Shown here one piece after another: positions 37,188 to 45,860 of a stretch of DNA of 64,000 nucleotides. Source of the DNA: Arthrobacter sp. ISL-72 (GTDB lineage Bacteria > Actinomycetota > Actinomycetes > Actinomycetales > Micrococcaceae); NCBI RefSeq assembly GCF_018613755.1, contig NZ_JAGGPP010000003.1:112377-176376 (forward strand). Direction: 5' to 3'. The first letter of the stretch is position 1; every line of letters begins with the position of its first letter. Both the position numbers and the translations under genes were made by a program. The notes below the pieces were generated by a model. It saw nothing but the letters and a program-made list of their open reading frames with translations, had not been told where the DNA came from and ran no database searches.

Positions 37188-38194
37188 GTACGACGACGGC
37201 GGTGATCGGCTGCGGCGATGTTTCCGCCGTGCACTTCGAAGCAGTGGCAAAGCTCGACGGCGCCACGCTGGTTGCGGTGTGCGATGCGGACCCGCAGCGG
37301 CTGGCCGCTGCGGTAGCCGCCTACGGCGTCCCGGGCTTCCCCGATCACCTCTCCCTGATCGAGGCCGTGAGGCCCGACGTGGTGCACATCTGCACGCCGC
37401 ATGACCAGCATGCGTCGGTGGCCGCCGACTGCCTGGAGCGGGGAGTCAACGTCATCGTTGAGAAGCCGCTGGCCCATACGCTGGCGGAGGGGCGACGCCT
37501 GGTTGACGCAGCGTCGGCGGGCAGGGCGAAAATCGCGGTGTGCTTCCAGAACCGGTACAACGCGACGTCGCAGGCCATGCACGCCCTGCTGTCATCGGGC
37601 GAACTGGGGGCCGTGGTGGGCGCGTCGGCGACAGTGATGTGGCAGCGTTCCGCCGAGTACTACCAGGACCGGCCGTGGCGGGGCACCTGGTCGGGCGGCG
37701 GCGGGGGCCTGATGATGAATCAGGCCATCCACACCGTGGACCTGCTCCAATGGCTGGTGGGTGATGTTGTTACGGTCACCGGCAATGCGTCCACCCGTTT
37801 CCTGGGCGGCACCATTGAGGTTGAAGACACTGCCGAGTTTGTGGCAGAACATGCCAACGGAGCCAGGAGCGCGTTCTATGCGACGCTGGCCAATGCGTTC
37901 AACGCTCCGGTGACACTCGACGTGGTCACCGAGAAGGCGGTCCTGAGCCTCCGGGGCGACCTCACGGTGACGCACGCCGACGGACGCGTGGATGTCATTC
38001 CGGAGCGCAGGAGCGAATCCGGCGGGCGGTCCTATTGGGGTGTCTCCCACGAACTTTTGATCAGCGACTTCTATGCACGGCTGAGCGACGTGGAGCCGTT
38101 TTGGATCAGCCCTGCCGAGGCTGAAAAATCGTTGCGGATCATCAAGGACGTCTACCGGCAGAGCTACCCGGAGTCCGCTCGCAACGTGTCCTAG
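37184..38194 (+). CDS. Gfo/Idh/MocA-family dehydrogenase A
   Basis: 336 residues, NAD(P)-dependent sugar dehydrogenase. Rossmann motif AVIGCGDVSAVHFEAV, the catalytic-Lys motif VEKPLAHT, and the substrate segment GGLMMNQAIHTVDLLQW are typical. The start is an uncommon TTG overlapping the isomerase stop (TTGA), fixed by the 4-base coupling and the family N-terminus. In several known pathways such enzymes oxidise or reduce C3 of a glycoside while an isomerase-fold partner cleaves it. Confidence 0.88.
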   Translation: MSTTTAVIGCGDVSAVHFEAVAKLDGATLVAVCDADPQRLAAAVAAYGVPGFPDHLSLIEAVRPDVVHICTPHDQHASVAADCLERGVNVIVEKPLAHTLAEGRRLVDAASAGRAKIAVCFQNRYNATSQAMHALLSSGELGAVVGASATVMWQRSAEYYQDRPWRGTWSGGGGGLMMNQAIHTVDLLQWLVGDVVTVTGNASTRFLGGTIEVEDTAEFVAEHANGARSAFYATLANAFNAPVTLDVVTEKAVLSLRGDLTVTHADGRVDVIPERRSESGGRSYWGVSHELLISDFYARLSDVEPFWISPAEAEKSLRIIKDVYRQSYPESARNVS

Positions 38195-38279
38195 GCCGTC
38201 CGTGGCAACCGGATGCATCCTTAGCGCCTAGGGCCTTGAGGCGCATCATCAGCTCGCGCGATAACAATTGCAACAGTTC

Positions 38280-38318
38280 TGACAATCGGTTGCCAAAAGC
38301 GGCAACGATGCGTACTGT
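38280..38318 (+). promoter_or_regulatory. Uronide regulon site 2: operator with embedded -35, plus -10
   Basis: TGACAATCGGTTGCCA (38280-38295) fits the palindrome fully. TTGCCA as -35 and TACTGT (38313-38318) as -10 are 17 bases apart. It drives the ABC transporter operon starting at 38399. Confidence 0.65.
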
Positions 38319-38398
38319 GAATCTCACAAGGCCGATGTGGCCTGCGCCACACCGCCCGATTCCGTAAATCTCTCGTTCCCCAGATTCAGGAGCCAACA

Positions 38399-39922
38399 AT
38401 GAAGTTAGGTCCCAAGGTGGCAGCAGCCGCCCTTGTTCTCAGTGCGTCTTTTGCGCTGACCGGTTGCGGCGGAGCTGCCAACTCCGGGTCAGCCGCCGGC
38501 GCTGCCACAGCGCTGACTCTCGGCACTGTCCAGGATGTCCGTTCCTGGGACCCGGCCCAGGCCCACGTTGGCCATGTTCTCCAGCCCTATCAGGCCGTGT
38601 ACGACACGCTGATCCTGCGCGAGCCGGACGGCAAGCTCAGCCCGATGCTGGCCACCGACTGGAAGTACAACGCCGACAACACCAAGCTCACCCTGGACCT
38701 GCGCACGGACGTTACCTTCAGTGACGGCGCCAAGTTCGACGCCGAGGCCGCCAAGGCCAACGTGGACCACTTCAAGAAGGCCAACGGCCCGCAGATGGCG
38801 CAGCTGGCTTCGGTCAAGGACGTCACCGTGGTGGACGCCGACACCATTGACTTCAACCTCAGCACGCCGGACCCGGCGCTGGAATACTTCCTGAGCCAGG
38901 CCGCCGGCCTGATGGGCAGCCCCAAGGCGCTCGGCTCCGAAGGCATCAAGACCGAACCGGTCGGCTCCGGCCCGTACGTGATGGACAAGGCTGCGTCGGT
39001 CAAGGACTCACAGACCGTGTTCACGGCCCGCAAGGACTACTGGAACAAGGACCTGCAGAAGTACCAGAAACTGACGTTCAAGGTCCTGACCGACCTCACC
39101 GCCCGCACCAACGCCCTGGTCTCCGGCCAGGTGGACGCCACCATCCTGGATCCCAAGAACGGAAGGCAGGCCGAGGGCGCCAAAATGAAGCTGGCCGCCA
39201 ACGAGGTTGACTGGCAGGGACTGCTCCTCCTGGACCGCGACGGCGTCAAGAACCCGGCCCTGGCAAACGTCAAGGTGCGCCAGGCCATCAACTACGCGTT
39301 CGACCGCAAGACCATCCTGGACCAGGTCATGCTCGGCCAGGGTACGCCGACGTCGCAGCCGTTCGGCAAGGCCAGCGGCGCGTGGAGTGAAGAGCTGGAG
39401 AACTACTACAGCTACGATCCGGCCAAGGCCAAGCAGCTCCTCAAGGAAGCCAGCTTTGAAAATGGGGTAACGCTGGAGATCCCCGCCGTCCCCGGCTTCG
39501 AAACCCAGATTTCCGTCATCACGCAGCAGCTGGCCGACGTCGGTATCACCCTGAAGGTTGGCGCAGCACTGACGAATACCTACACCGCGGACATTGCCGC
39601 CCAGAAGTTCACCACCATCTACTTCTCGCTCTTCCAGGGTCAGCCCACCGTTGCCACCGACCAGATCGTCTCCACCAAGGCGCTGTACAACCCTTTTAAG
39701 AACACAACGCCGGAGCTGGAAGCCAAGATCGCAGCAGTGCGCAGCGGCGGCGCCGACGCAGGCAAGCTGGCCCAGGAAGTCAACAAGTACGTCGTTGAGC
39801 AGGCGTGGTTCGCTCCGCTCTTCCGTATCAACCAGATGTACTACCACAACTCCAAGGTGAACGTGACTCCGCAGATCCAGCAGGCCGTCCCGTCCGTCTA
39901 CAACTACTCACCGGCCAAGTAG
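38399..39922 (+). CDS. Family 5 substrate-binding lipoprotein of an oligosaccharide/peptide ABC transporter
   Basis: 507 residues, DppA/OppA-like. Signal peptide with lipobox LTGC (Cys23). Body motifs include LTLGTVQDVRSWDPAQAHV and LDLRTDVTFSDGAKFDAEA. Family 5 proteins bind peptides, nickel or oligosaccharides; here every neighbour is a sugar gene, so an oligosaccharide or glycoside is the likely ligand (inference). AGGAG precedes the ATG. First gene of a binding protein-permease-fusion-ATPase-isomerase-dehydrogenase operon. Confidence 0.9.
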   Translation: MKLGPKVAAAALVLSASFALTGCGGAANSGSAAGAATALTLGTVQDVRSWDPAQAHVGHVLQPYQAVYDTLILREPDGKLSPMLATDWKYNADNTKLTLDLRTDVTFSDGAKFDAEAAKANVDHFKKANGPQMAQLASVKDVTVVDADTIDFNLSTPDPALEYFLSQAAGLMGSPKALGSEGIKTEPVGSGPYVMDKAASVKDSQTVFTARKDYWNKDLQKYQKLTFKVLTDLTARTNALVSGQVDATILDPKNGRQAEGAKMKLAANEVDWQGLLLLDRDGVKNPALANVKVRQAINYAFDRKTILDQVMLGQGTPTSQPFGKASGAWSEELENYYSYDPAKAKQLLKEASFENGVTLEIPAVPGFETQISVITQQLADVGITLKVGAALTNTYTADIAAQKFTTIYFSLFQGQPTVATDQIVSTKALYNPFKNTTPELEAKIAAVRSGGADAGKLAQEVNKYVVEQAWFAPLFRINQMYYHNSKVNVTPQIQQAVPSVYNYSPAK

Positions 39923-39928
39923 GACACC

Positions 39929-40870
39929 ATGATCAGGTTCATTGCGAAAAGGCTGGGCAGTGGTCTGGTGGTGCTGTTTGTTGTCTCGGCGCTCACCTTC
40001 TTCCTGCTGTACATCTCCAGCGGGAGCATTGCCCGGAACATCCTGGGCGACCAGGCCACCGCTGAGCAGGTGGCGATGAAAGAGCACGAGCTGGGCCTGG
40101 ACCAGCCGCTGGTGCTCCGCTACTTCGCCTGGCTGGCCGATGCGTTGAGCGGGAACCTCGGTGCCTCGTGGTTCACGTCCGAGCCGGTGGCCAATTCGCT
40201 GGCCACCCGGATTCCGGTGACCATGACCATGGTCTTCGCCGCAATGATCCTGATCGCATTCTGTGCCGCACTGATTGGTGTTATCGCTGCGGTCAGGCGC
40301 GGCTGGGTGGACAGGGTGGTCCAGGTTGGCGCCATCATCGGTGACTCAATTCCGGGGTTCGTGATCGGCGTCATCCTGGTCACCGTCCTGGCCATCCAGC
40401 TGGGCCTCTTCCCGGCAACCAGCACGATTTCCCCCGAATCCGGTCCCGACGCGTGGCTCTACTCCATGTCACTACCGGTGATCGCACTGTTGGTCAACGG
40501 CGTCACGGGAGGCGCGCAGCAGATCCGCAGCGCCGTCATCAAGCAGCTCGAGCGGGACTATGTCCGCACCCTGCGCAGCCGCGGCATCGGCGAGCGCGAG
40601 ATCCTGTTCAAGCACGTGCTGCGCAGCGCAGCCCCGGCCGGCCTGACCGTCCTGAGCCTCCAGCTGATCGGCATGCTCGGCGGTGTAGTCATCATCGAGC
40701 AGATCTTCGCTCTCCCCGGCATGGGACCGCTCGCGGTCGCTGCCACCGGCCAGTCGGATCTCCCGGTGGTGATGGGCGTCGTGATGTACACGGTGGTCGT
40801 CGTCATCGTGGTGAACCTGCTGGTGGACATTATTAATGGCTGGCTCAACCCGAAGGTACGTGTGTCATGA
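39929..40870 (+). CDS. ABC transporter permease (DppB type)
   Basis: 313 residues, about six membrane segments. The N-terminus MIRFIAKRLGSGLVVLFVVS is typical of DppB/OppB, and the cytoplasmic coupling loop is LERDYVRTLRSRGIGEREIL. It starts 6 bases after the binding-protein stop, and its own stop overlaps the next start as ATGA. Confidence 0.92.
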   Translation: MIRFIAKRLGSGLVVLFVVSALTFFLLYISSGSIARNILGDQATAEQVAMKEHELGLDQPLVLRYFAWLADALSGNLGASWFTSEPVANSLATRIPVTMTMVFAAMILIAFCAALIGVIAAVRRGWVDRVVQVGAIIGDSIPGFVIGVILVTVLAIQLGLFPATSTISPESGPDAWLYSMSLPVIALLVNGVTGGAQQIRSAVIKQLERDYVRTLRSRGIGEREILFKHVLRSAAPAGLTVLSLQLIGMLGGVVIIEQIFALPGMGPLAVAATGQSDLPVVMGVVMYTVVVVIVVNLLVDIINGWLNPKVRVS

Positions 40871-42729
40871 GCGATTCTGTAGAAACCGCGGCAGTTGCCG
40901 CACCGGTGCCCGGCGCCCCGTTCACCGGTCAGACCGGTACGGTGGTCCGCTCCACCGTGGGCCAGCGCCTGTTCAAGAACCCCCTGGGCCTCGTGGCCAT
41001 GGCCATCCTGCTGGCGATCTCGCTCCTGGCCATCTTGGCTCCGGTCCTGGCACCTTTCCAGGAAAACTACTCCAACATCGCCAAGACGCTGGCTGCTCCG
41101 GATTCTGTGAACATCCTGGGAACGGACAGCGCCGGGCGCGACGTCTGGAGCCGCCTGCTGTTCGGTGCGCAGCTGACACTTCTTTCCGCCCTGCTCTGTG
41201 CGGGCGTTGCCATTGCCATCGGGCTGCCGGCCGGCCTGATCGCAGGCTACTACGCCGGAAAGTTCGAGGCAGTCTCGAACTGGGCAGTCAGCATCCTCAT
41301 GAGCCTTCCCGGCCTGATCGTGCTGCTGACCATCCGGGCTGCCTTCGGCCCCTCGGTATGGATGTCCATGATTGCATTCGGCATCCTGATCAGCCCGTCC
41401 TACTTCCGACTGACCCGCACGGCCGTCCAGTCGGTCCGGAACGAGCTGTACGTCGACGCCGCAAGGGTCTCCGGGCTTTCGGACCTGAGCATCATTGCGC
41501 GCCATATCTTCTCCGTGGTCCGGGCGCCCATCATCATCCAGACGGCGGCGATCGCCGGCGTAGCGATCGCCATCCAGTCCGGACTGGAGTTCCTGGGCCT
41601 GGGCGATCCCACCAAGGCAACCTGGGGCGTCATGCTCTCTGAGGGCTTCAAGAACGTCTACCTGAACCCCACCCTGCTCTTCTGGCCGGCATTCGCCATG
41701 GCGCTGACCATCGGCGGCCTGGTCCTGCTGGGCAACGCCATCCGTGACGCCCTCGAAGACGGGGAAAAGATCAAGCACCGCAAGAAGGCTGCTCTGAGCA
41801 CGACGGCGGCACCCGCCGCCGCGCGCACAGTACCTGCCGCTGGCGGGAAGTCCGTTGCCGCCGTCGACGCCGGAACCGAGCACCACCTCTTGAAGGTGGC
41901 CAATCTCGGCGTCGGCTACCCGCAGGCCGACGGCTCCGTCAAAAAGGTGGTGGACGACGTTTCCTTCCACGTGGACCGCGGCGAGATCCTGGGCATCGTA
42001 GGTGAATCCGGTTCGGGCAAGTCCCAGACGGCGTTCTCCATCCTGGGCCTGCTTCCGGACAACGCCCGCATCGTGGCCGGTTCCGTCCAGTTCGACGGCA
42101 ACTACACCGTGGCTCCGGGTGAGGAGCGCGTCGACCAGGCCCGGCTGTCCAAGCTGCGGGGCAAGCGGATCTCCTACATTCCGCAGGAGCCCATGAGCAA
42201 CCTGGACCCCGCCTTCACCATCGGCCACCAGCTGGTGACGCCTATGGTCCGCGTCCTCGGAATCTCCAAGGAGGAAGCCCGCAAGCGAGCGCTGAAACTC
42301 CTGGCCGACGTCGGAATCGTCAACCCGGAGCTGACCTTCGGTGCCTACCCCCACGAAGTCTCCGGCGGCATGGCCCAGCGTGTGCTGATCGCCGGCGCCA
42401 TCAGCTGCGAACCGGACCTGGTGATCGCCGATGAGCCCACCACCGCCCTGGACGTCACCGTGCAGGCCGACGTGCTGGACCTCCTGCGCGAGCTCCAGCA
42501 GCGGCTGAACATCGGCGTCGTCCTGGTGACCCACAACTTCGGCGTGGTGGCCGACCTCTGCGACCGGGTGGCAGTCATGCAGAACGGCCGCCTCGTGGAG
42601 GAAGGCTCCGTCCGCGACATCCTCCGCAACCCGACAGAGCAGTACACTCGGACCCTGCTGGCGTCCATGCTCGAAGGTAAAACCCCCATGTCCATGCTTG
42701 TATCCAGCCAGAAGGAGCCGGTCGCATGA
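40867..42729 (+). CDS. Fused ABC permease (DppC) and ATPase (DppD)
   Basis: 620 residues, a natural fusion of two transporter subunits. Residues about 1-295 are the DppC-type permease (coupling loop NELYVDAARVSGLSD), joined by an Ala-rich linker to a DppD-type ATPase with Walker A GESGSGKSQ (from 379), signature VSGGMAQRVLIAGA and Walker B LVIADEPTTALD. No frameshift or stop separates the parts. Such fusions occur in other actinobacteria. They fix the stoichiometry of the permease with one of the two ATPases. Confidence 0.93.
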   Translation: MSDSVETAAVAAPVPGAPFTGQTGTVVRSTVGQRLFKNPLGLVAMAILLAISLLAILAPVLAPFQENYSNIAKTLAAPDSVNILGTDSAGRDVWSRLLFGAQLTLLSALLCAGVAIAIGLPAGLIAGYYAGKFEAVSNWAVSILMSLPGLIVLLTIRAAFGPSVWMSMIAFGILISPSYFRLTRTAVQSVRNELYVDAARVSGLSDLSIIARHIFSVVRAPIIIQTAAIAGVAIAIQSGLEFLGLGDPTKATWGVMLSEGFKNVYLNPTLLFWPAFAMALTIGGLVLLGNAIRDALEDGEKIKHRKKAALSTTAAPAAARTVPAAGGKSVAAVDAGTEHHLLKVANLGVGYPQADGSVKKVVDDVSFHVDRGEILGIVGESGSGKSQTAFSILGLLPDNARIVAGSVQFDGNYTVAPGEERVDQARLSKLRGKRISYIPQEPMSNLDPAFTIGHQLVTPMVRVLGISKEEARKRALKLLADVGIVNPELTFGAYPHEVSGGMAQRVLIAGAISCEPDLVIADEPTTALDVTVQADVLDLLRELQQRLNIGVVLVTHNFGVVADLCDRVAVMQNGRLVEEGSVRDILRNPTEQYTRTLLASMLEGKTPMSMLVSSQKEPVA

Positions 42730-43610
42730 GCACTGTGGAAGTTAAGGAAATTGCACCGCTCCTGACGGTGGAGAACCTCGTCGTCGAGTACCCCAGCAAG
42801 AAGTTCCGGGCCAAGCCGTTCCGGGCGCTGACGGACGTCAACATCTCCATCGGCCAGGGCGAGACCCTTGGCCTGGTGGGGGAGTCCGGCTCGGGCAAGA
42901 CCACCCTGGGCCGTGCGGTCCTGGGCCTGGCCCCGGTCACCGGCGGAAAGATCACCTTCGAAGGCAACGACATCAGCCACGCCACGCGCAAGCAGCGGCG
43001 GACCCTGAGCCGGGACGTCCAGGTGGTCTTCCAGGACCCGTACACCTCGCTGAACCCGGCCCTGGAGATCGGCGACATCCTCGCCGAGCCCCTGGGCGTG
43101 CAGGGCATGGAGCAGGCGGCGGCCCGGAAGCGCATCAAGGAACTGCTTGACCAGGTGGGGCTGCCCTCGGACGCCATCCACCGCCTGCCGCGGGAGTTCA
43201 GCGGCGGCCAGCGCCAGCGCGTCGCAATCGCCCGGGCACTGGCGCTTTCGCCGAAACTGATCGTCTGCGACGAACCCGTCAGCGCCCTGGACCTGTCCAC
43301 GCAGGCACGTGTCCTTGACCTGTTCCTGCAGATCCAGAAGGACACCGGCGTTTCCTACCTGTTCGTCTCGCATGACCTGGACGTGGTGCGGCACATCAGC
43401 CACCGCGTGGCCGTGATGTACCACGGTGAAATCGTCGAACAGGGACCTGCCGAGGTGGTCACCCGCGACCCGGAGCACCCCTACACCCAGCGTCTTCTGC
43501 TGGCTTCCCCAGTACCCGATCCCGACCGGCAGGAACAGCGCCGGGCGGACCGTCACCGGCTGCTCGAGATCCAGCGGCAACAGAACGAACAGGCCGGCGT
43601 CCCCGCCTGA
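42726..43610 (+). CDS. ABC transporter ATPase (DppF type)
   Basis: 294 residues. Walker A GESGSGKTT, signature FSGGQRQRVAIARAL, Walker B LIVCDEPVSALD, and the C-terminal oligopeptide-transporter tail HPYTQRLLLASPVPDP. The start overlaps the fusion's stop (ATGA). It supplies the second nucleotide-binding domain of the heteromeric importer. Confidence 0.93.
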   Translation: MSTVEVKEIAPLLTVENLVVEYPSKKFRAKPFRALTDVNISIGQGETLGLVGESGSGKTTLGRAVLGLAPVTGGKITFEGNDISHATRKQRRTLSRDVQVVFQDPYTSLNPALEIGDILAEPLGVQGMEQAAARKRIKELLDQVGLPSDAIHRLPREFSGGQRQRVAIARALALSPKLIVCDEPVSALDLSTQARVLDLFLQIQKDTGVSYLFVSHDLDVVRHISHRVAVMYHGEIVEQGPAEVVTRDPEHPYTQRLLLASPVPDPDRQEQRRADRHRLLEIQRQQNEQAGVPA

Positions 43611-43636
43611 GGACGCTCGCAAACGAAAGGACCACC

Positions 43637-44506
43637 ATGGCCAACACAGCCACAATTGGCGTACAAGCGATGATGCTGAAAGACAGCTTCAGCGAACTGG
43701 GAGCGTTCGAAACGCTCCGCAAGGTCAGCGCGATCGGCTACAACGCCGTCGAGATTTCCCAGGTCCCGATGACGGCGGAGAACGTGGCCGAACTGGATCG
43801 CTCCCGCAGTGAACTGGGCATGGACATCGCGGCGTTGTCCGTGGCGATGGAAACCCCCAAGGGCATGCCCGCCGATTCGCTCAAGGACCACTTCGACAAG
43901 GTCGTGGACGACGCCAAGCGCCTGGACACGAAGCTCCTGCGGATCGGCATGCTGCCGTTCCCGGCCATGAAGTCGATCGGCGCCGTGGTGGACTTCGCGA
44001 AGCTGGCCAACGAGTACGCCGAGCGCCTGCAGGAGCACGGCATCAGCCTTTACTACCACAACCACCACATCGAGTTTGCGAAGTTCGACGGCAAGTACAT
44101 GCTGGACATCATCGCGGACAACTCCCCGGCCATGGGCATGGAAATCGACGTCCACTGGGTGCAGCGCGGCGGCCTTGACCCGGTCCGGACCCTGGCAAAG
44201 TACGCCGGCCGCACCGCCATGGTGCACCTCAAGGACTACCGGATCGGCCAGCTGCCGGAATCGGCCTTCGGGCTCCTGGAATCCGGGGACGTCGCGGGCT
44301 TTATGGCGGCGTTCAAGGACGTGGTCCAGTTCGCCGAAGTGGGCGAAGGCAACCTGGACTTCCCGGCCATCATCCCGGCCGCCCGGGCCGCCGGTGCCCG
44401 GTACCTGCTCGTGGAGCAGGACCAGCTGTACGGCCGCACCGTCTGGGACGCGCTGCAGACCTCCTACGACAACCTGGTGGCCATGGGCCACGCCGACCTC
44501 TTCTAA
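43637..44506 (+). CDS. Sugar phosphate isomerase/epimerase-fold protein B
   Basis: 289 residues, TIM-barrel of the same superfamily as the protein at 36339 but only distantly alike. Probable metal ligands lie in YYHNHHIEF, MEIDVHWVQRGG, MVHLKDYRIG and YLLVEQDQ, with EVGEGNLDFP nearby. An AAAGGA box lies before the ATG, 26 bases after the transporter ATPase. Followed by a Gfo/Idh/MocA gene, repeating the isomerase-dehydrogenase pairing seen upstream. Inositol-catabolism IolE/IolI-like roles are an alternative, but no other iol gene is present. Confidence 0.87.
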   Translation: MANTATIGVQAMMLKDSFSELGAFETLRKVSAIGYNAVEISQVPMTAENVAELDRSRSELGMDIAALSVAMETPKGMPADSLKDHFDKVVDDAKRLDTKLLRIGMLPFPAMKSIGAVVDFAKLANEYAERLQEHGISLYYHNHHIEFAKFDGKYMLDIIADNSPAMGMEIDVHWVQRGGLDPVRTLAKYAGRTAMVHLKDYRIGQLPESAFGLLESGDVAGFMAAFKDVVQFAEVGEGNLDFPAIIPAARAAGARYLLVEQDQLYGRTVWDALQTSYDNLVAMGHADLF

Positions 44507-44534
44507 TTTCGACACAACAGCAGGAGATTCACTC

Positions 44535-45701
44535 ATGAGCAGCAAAGTACGCCTGGGCATCATCGGCCTGGGCCAGCAGGGCGGCGCGTACGCCAAATTC
44601 ATCGCGGACGGCATGGTCCCGAACATGGTGATCGGCGCCATCTGCGACACCGACCCCGCGAAGAAGGAAGTTGCCTCGGCGGCCTACCCCGACGCGCCGT
44701 TCTACGACGACTACATCACCATGCTGGAAAGCGGCGACGTCGATGCGGTGGTCACGTGCGTGCCGCACTTCCTGCACCCCGGGATGGGCATCGAGACGCT
44801 CAAGCGCAACATCCACGCTTTGGTGGAGAAGCCGGCCGGCGTGTACACCAAGCAGGTCAAGGAGCTGAACGAGTTTGCCGCCAGCAAGCCTGAGCTGTCC
44901 TTCGCCATCATGTTCAACCAGCGCAACAACCCGCTGTACCAGAAGCTCAAGGAGACCGTCGACGGCGGCGAGATCGGCGCCATCCGCCGCACCAACTGGA
45001 TCATCACCAACTGGTGGCGTCCGCAGGGCTACTACAATTCCAGTGAATGGCGCGCCACGTGGGGCGGCGAAGGCGGCGGTGTCCTGGTCAACCAGGCACC
45101 GCACCAGCTGGACCTGTGGCAGTGGATCTGCGGTGTACCGAAGTCCGTCTACGCGAAGGTTGCCTACGGCTTCCGCCGGGATATCGCCGTCGAGGATGAA
45201 GTCACCGCGGTGGTGGATTACGGCGACGGCGCCACCGGCGTCTTTGTCACCGCCACGCACGACCTCGTGGGAACCGACCGCTTCGAGATCCTGGGCGACC
45301 AGGGCAAGATCGTCGTCGAAAACTCCAAGACAGCCACCGTGACCCGCCTGAAGAAGCCCGAGCGCGAACTCAGCGACAGCATGGACATGGACGATGTCCG
45401 CAAGCTCTTTATGGGCGAGCTGAACCCGGAGGAGTACTACACCACCGAGGTCATCGAGTTTGAGTCCGCCTGGGGTGCGCAGCACGCCGGCGTCCTGGAG
45501 AACTTCGCCGCCAACATTCTGGACGGCACCCCGCTGCTGGCACCGGGCTCGGACGGCATCAACGGCGTCCGCCTAGCCAACGCCATCCACCTCTCCAGCT
45601 GGACCGGCACGGAAGTGGGCCTGGACTTCGACGAGGACGTGTTCCTTGCCGAGCTGAACAAGCGGATCGCAGACGAAGGCAAGTTCGCCGAGCGCTCCTA
45701 G
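44535..45701 (+). CDS. Gfo/Idh/MocA-family dehydrogenase B
   Basis: 388 residues, longer than dehydrogenase A. Rossmann motif LGIIGLGQQGGAYAKFI, catalytic-Lys motif ALVEKPAGVY, and GGVLVNQAPHQLDLWQW in the substrate domain. AGGAG precedes the ATG; the open frame continues upstream inside the isomerase gene but is out of register with it. Last gene of the transporter operon. A C3-oxidising or 3-keto-reducing role is inferred from family and pairing. Confidence 0.88.
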   Translation: MSSKVRLGIIGLGQQGGAYAKFIADGMVPNMVIGAICDTDPAKKEVASAAYPDAPFYDDYITMLESGDVDAVVTCVPHFLHPGMGIETLKRNIHALVEKPAGVYTKQVKELNEFAASKPELSFAIMFNQRNNPLYQKLKETVDGGEIGAIRRTNWIITNWWRPQGYYNSSEWRATWGGEGGGVLVNQAPHQLDLWQWICGVPKSVYAKVAYGFRRDIAVEDEVTAVVDYGDGATGVFVTATHDLVGTDRFEILGDQGKIVVENSKTATVTRLKKPERELSDSMDMDDVRKLFMGELNPEEYYTTEVIEFESAWGAQHAGVLENFAANILDGTPLLAPGSDGINGVRLANAIHLSSWTGTEVGLDFDEDVFLAELNKRIADEGKFAERS

Positions 45702-45770
45702 CCCTTCCCAGAAAACCCTTCCCAAACAACCCTGCCCGGCAACCGCTGGCCACCGGCCAGGCAACACCAG

Positions 45771-45836
45771 CCCAACTGAGTAGCAGTTAATGTCGTAATG
45801 AGCCCTCAAAACGGCATTAACTGCGACCTGGTTGGG
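45771..45836. repeat. Long interrupted palindrome between dehydrogenase B and the second LacI gene
   Basis: Two 26-base arms (45771-45796 and 45811-45836) match at 21 positions around a 14-base loop; the inner core GCAGTTAATG / CATTAACTGC is perfect. It may be a dispersed intergenic repeat or a terminator for the transporter operon. It does not resemble the uronide palindrome. Confidence 0.55.
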
Positions 45837-45860
45837 TTGTTTCCTCGTTAGGATGGGGCG

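Noticed and set aside
40558..42534. 658-codon open frame opposite the transporter genes
   Set aside because: Gln/Asp/His-rich antisense translation of permease and ATPase sequence; no membrane or enzyme motif.
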